A stretch of 64,000 nt of DNA from an uncultured Candidatus Nitrosopumilus sp. (lineage in GTDB: Archaea; Thermoproteota; Nitrososphaeria; Nitrososphaerales; Nitrosopumilaceae). The stretch spans positions 1,467,560 to 1,531,559 of the forward strand of contig CATOSM010000001.1 of the NCBI GenBank assembly GCA_951812645.1, in the 5' to 3' direction. The position numbers and the translations under genes are program-made. The notes under the pieces were generated by a model. The model searched no databases. It was not told where the DNA came from and worked only from the letters and a program-made list of their open reading frames with translations. This document shows positions 61,693-64,000 of this stretch, piece after piece (positions within the stretch are counted from its first letter, which is position 1; each line of letters begins with the position of its first letter).

Positions 61693-61911
61693 TTATTCCT
61701 TCTCTACCCCTTCTCTGTGAATCCAGTAGTATGCGACAGAGTCTGCTGAAATCCAGTACGTCTCAGAGGCTGCATTGACCTTGATTTCCTATGTGGAATC
61801 ATCAAAGGAGACGTTGTGCTTGTGAAGCTCCAATTTCTCTCCAGAACCTAGCTTCAGCATTAGTTCGCCGCTTTTTTCTAGCTCATCTTTGATTCTCTGA
61901 AAATTTGCCAT
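61693..61911 (-). pseudogene. Small conserved-looking protein (72 codons) with an internal TAG
   Basis: The ATG at 61911 starts MANFQRIKDELEKSGELMLK and continues LHKHNVSFDDST. It then meets TAG at 61789-61791 and reads on in frame as EIKVNAASETYWISADSVAY to a TAA at 61693. Both halves have good protein character and belong together (a short helix followed by a small beta domain). One base change from CAG, GAG or AAG explains the stop. It may be a nonsense mutation or a sequencing error. No family assigned. Confidence 0.6.
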
Positions 61912-62053
61912 GCATCTACTGCTTAAACTGTATATTTAATGCGGAGACACATTTCCCCAAACTAGTTTTCATGTATGGGAATCATGCTTATACGGAATAA
62001 GTTGAAGATTTATTCATTCAATCTTGGATAGAGACAATAATAAATTGAATTTA

Positions 62054-62470
62054 CTATTGCAAAAATCTTGGAGCCTTTTTGAGAATATATGAAATTGATA
62101 TTCTTCCAGGGCCAATCACAATTATCACCAGACATCCTGCCAAAAGCAGCAAGTCAAGCTCCACACCTCCTTTTCCTGTAAGGCTTTGTGCTCCCTTTAC
62201 CATGAATATGGCACCAAGCATCACAATTGACAGCAACGATGCTGAAAGTCTTGTCAATCCCCCTATGATCAACAACACTCCAGGAACAAATTCTGCCAAT
62301 GCTATTGGAAACTGCATTTCAGCAGGCAATCCCATGTTTGGAAGGTTTTCAGCAAATCCGGGGCCAAACTTTCCAAGAGAATGCATAATGAAGATCAGAC
62401 CGATGGTGATACGTACGCCAAAGTGCGCAACGTCATGAAGTATTGTCTGTCGGATTACAGTTTCAGCCAT
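62054..62470 (-). CDS. DoxX-family membrane protein
   Basis: A protein of about 138 residues with four membrane helices, in the DoxX/DoxD-like family. Typical are LIFIMHSLGKFG near the first helix, the AEFVPGVLLIIGG helix, and the small-residue-rich third and fourth helices. Members are linked to thiosulphate:quinone oxidoreductase or are general membrane proteins; no specific role can be given. The start is the ATG at 62470; a TTG two codons upstream is also open. Confidence 0.8.
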   Translation of the reverse strand: MAETVIRQTILHDVAHFGVRITIGLIFIMHSLGKFGPGFAENLPNMGLPAEMQFPIALAEFVPGVLLIIGGLTRLSASLLSIVMLGAIFMVKGAQSLTGKGGVELDLLLLAGCLVIIVIGPGRISISYILKKAPRFLQ

Positions 62471-62559
62471 TAACAAGATAACTTGCAGTCATAAGATAAT
62501 AGTGATTTGGGACAAGTGATGAACAAACCTTAAATTTTAAGACTGCCTAGTTACTTGGA

Positions 62560-62766
62560 ATGAATAAAACAATGATGACTTTTGCCATGGCAATTGCTTT
62601 GGCTGCAGTGTTTGCAATTGCATCACCTATGGATACGGCAACAGCTCAAACCTCTGATGCCATGCCTGATGGTGAAGGTGGAGAATACAGGGATGGAGAA
62701 GGCAAGGAAGGAAAGTCATGTCCTAGTAAAGAAGGAAAGATGCAGAATACAGAACGACTGACATAA
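62560..62766 (+). CDS. Tiny exported acidic/glycine-rich protein
   Basis: A 68-residue protein with a signal peptide (about residues 1-29, ending TATAQT) and a mature tail rich in Gly, Glu and Lys with one Cys (DGEGKEGKSCPSKEGK). It has no domain. It may be a small secreted or surface-associated protein. The DoxX gene is divergent, 89 bases away. Confidence 0.5.
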   Translation: MNKTMMTFAMAIALAAVFAIASPMDTATAQTSDAMPDGEGGEYRDGEGKEGKSCPSKEGKMQNTERLT

Positions 62767-62944
62767 TTCCTGCAAAAATTTTTGTACGCTTGTTTTTACC
62801 AATAATGATTCATTCAAAGTTAAATTTTGCGGGAATGTGTTGAGAATTACCACCATTCACACCTAGCTACAAGACAGATATCATGATTTTTTTAAAAAAA
62901 ATAACTGATTGTGCTTTTTTTACGACATTACACTAAAAGAAAAG

Positions 62945-63084
62945 AAATGAAGATGCAAGCGTTGTGTCATGCATAGGACGTATAATTTTGCAAGCATGAT
63001 ATCTCTGTCGGGAGAAATGATCCTCAAGATGACTTGAGGGACTTTCAAGAGAAACAGACTTCTTGTCGTGTTGCATCTTCATTT
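62945..63084. ncRNA. Candidate structured RNA (or miniature inverted-repeat element)
   Basis: The ends are a perfect 14-bp inverted repeat (AAATGAAGATGCAA at 62945-62958 and TTGCATCTTCATTT at 63071-63084). Between them lie four further short helices in nested, non-crossing order: TCATGC/GCATGA (62967-62972 with 62994-62999), TCTC/GAGA (63002-63005 with 63012-63015), CCTCAAG/CTTGAGG with a 4-base loop (63022-63028 with 63033-63039), and CAAGA/TCTTG (63046-63050 with 63061-63065). This makes a closed multibranch fold. No homology to a known RNA class is recognised, and the strand is undecided. The alternative is a small transposon-like element with terminal repeats. Confidence 0.45.
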
Positions 63085-63115
63085 GTGAATACGAATAATT
63101 ACTTCATAACATGTT

Positions 63116-63138
63116 TGGTACATTTTACCTATGTACCA
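63116..63138. promoter_or_regulatory. Inverted repeat TGGTACA-N9-TGTACCA
   Basis: A perfect 7-bp inverted repeat with a 9-base spacer, about 290 bases before pstB and about 30 bases after the structured element. Size and spacing suit a dimeric regulator, for example one acting on phosphate genes. No direct evidence. Confidence 0.35.
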
Positions 63139-63424
63139 GTGCACAGTTGAATCAAAAGATCCATGTGTAATTTTTTTATTTAGTAAAATTTCCTTCCCTG
63201 TGGGATTCACATGATTTGACTAGTACTCCGTCATGATCCTGAATTGTACATCCACAGGAGAAGATTACGTGCATTCCACTGTGTAATAATTAAAAATGCA
63301 ATAAAAGATGCAAGACAATAATTTACAATGAAATGTTAGAACTATTTTTTCATCAATTCACTATATAGAAATCGAAAAGAGTATAGATAAAGAATAAAGA
63401 AAAATCAGGTCCTCAATTAGTCGG

Positions 63425-64000
63425 ATGTTAAAAAGAGAGGAAACCACTTCGGCATTTTATCCAGAAGAACAGATATACAAACATGAATTCAACAAGCCTG
63501 ACAAAGTCAGAACGGATTCTTTGTCAATCTCATTTGGCAGTAAAAAAATCCTATCAGACGTGTCACTCAATTTCAAAGAAAATAATGTCACTGCCATAAT
63601 GGGACCATCAGGATGCGGAAAGACTGTCTTGCTAAGATTGCTGAACAGAATGCATGATATCAACAAGAGTGCAAAAGTCTCAGGGAAGGTGTTTTTTGAC
63701 AGTGTAAACCTGTATTCTGATTCATTTGATCCGTATCATCATAGGCAAAAAATAGGCATGGTATTTCAAAAACCAAATCCGTTTCCGACCATGTCCATTT
63801 TTGACAATGTGGTGGCAGGACTGAAGCTGAACGGATTGAAAGACAAGCACAGCCTGAATAAAATTGCAGAAAGATCCCTCAAGATGGCGTATCTGTGGGA
63901 TGAGATAAAAGACAGGCTGAACATGCCTGCAACGGACCTTTCTGGCGGCCAGCAACAAAGGTTATGCATTGCACGTGCGCTTGCAGTCAAACCTGACGTA
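63425..64000 (+). CDS. pstB: Phosphate ABC transporter ATP-binding protein, 5' part
   Basis: This frame is open to the window edge (192 codons visible). Walker A is GPSGCGKTVLLRLLNRM, followed by the PstB-typical GMVFQKPNPFPTMSIFDNV (Q-loop region) and the ABC signature LSGGQQQRLCIARALAVKP. The NPFPMSIxDNV stretch is specific to PstB among ABC ATPases. The ATG at 63425 gives an N-terminal extension of about 30 residues (KREETTSAFYPEEQIYKHEF), longer than usual. A later start is possible. Walker B and the C-terminus lie beyond the window. The expected partners PstS/PstC/PstA are not upstream. Confidence 0.9.
   Translation, partial: MLKREETTSAFYPEEQIYKHEFNKPDKVRTDSLSISFGSKKILSDVSLNFKENNVTAIMGPSGCGKTVLLRLLNRMHDINKSAKVSGKVFFDSVNLYSDSFDPYHHRQKIGMVFQKPNPFPTMSIFDNVVAGLKLNGLKDKHSLNKIAERSLKMAYLWDEIKDRLNMPATDLSGGQQQRLCIARALAVKPDV

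Larger units (their letters stand above)
62767..63424. other. Long intergenic region before pstB
   Basis: There is no protein-coding gene in these 658 bases. It contains a strongly structured 140-nt element (62945-63084), an inverted repeat TGGTACA-N9-TGTACCA (63116-63138), and the pstB promoter region with AT-rich GTATAGATAAAGAATAAAG just before the start. Confidence 0.6.

Noticed and set aside
61789..61791. Internal TAG as a pyrrolysine codon
   Set aside because: No pyrrolysine genes or methylamine context are visible, and other lesions nearby involve TAA and TGA as well, so simple nonsense change or error is more likely.

Overview
The window is about 64 kb of chromosome from an ammonia-oxidising archaeon of the Nitrosopumilus type (Thaumarchaeota/Nitrososphaerota). 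The evidence is archaeal ribosomal proteins S27e and L44e, a thermosome, exosome Csl4, Dph2, TiaS, an A1-U72 initiator tRNA, TATA boxes placed for almost leaderless transcripts, a very large acidic S-layer protein, and a Rieske/cytochrome b/plastocyanin cluster as in marine ammonia oxidisers.

Positions 1-47 kb are mostly intact core genome. In order they hold: the end of cobalamin nucleotide-loop assembly (cobS-cobY); S27e/L44e; adenine deaminase, thermosome and a ROK sugar kinase; guaA with small conserved genes; a divergent mptE/folP pair for pterin synthesis; guaB, pheA and csl4; a crotonyl-CoA-reductase-like dehydrogenase and a TPR protein; and a surface O-acylation pair (MBOAT plus SGNH), next to an IS5-like element and a gene cut short by an older IS copy. 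Then come dph2, tiaS and initiator tRNA-Met, followed by a 10-kb run of close or overlapping genes (sugar-dehydrogenase-like propeller, class II HMG-CoA reductase, nearly all of histidine biosynthesis with an embedded HAD phosphatase), then threonine synthase and a MoaD-MoeB fusion. The cell-surface block follows: a 1666-residue S-layer protein, a SlaB-like coiled-coil membrane anchor and a giant anchored subtilase. Complex III and its plastocyanin close this part.

Positions 48-63 kb are different. This is an accessory region holding a PfkB kinase, a gene hit by a second IS5-like element and also frameshifted, a decayed operon of three overlapping genes, a two-gene unit (MORC-like GHKL ATPase plus AbiEii-like nucleotidyltransferase) that looks like a defence or toxin-type module, an HxlR regulator and a divergent membrane protein that are both broken, a truncated methyltransferase, several exported or membrane proteins, a 72-codon gene with an internal stop, and a 140-nt strongly structured element. 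The window ends inside pstB. Broken reading frames are concentrated in this part. Real decay and assembly errors cannot be told apart from sequence alone, although several lesions sit in homopolymers.

The best candidates for something undescribed are the GHKL-ATPase/nucleotidyltransferase operon with its own inverted-repeat operator, the structured RNA upstream of pstB, the SlaB-like partner of the S-layer protein, the archaeal MBOAT/SGNH acylation pair, and the secreted-protein gene whose 3' end is now an IS terminus.
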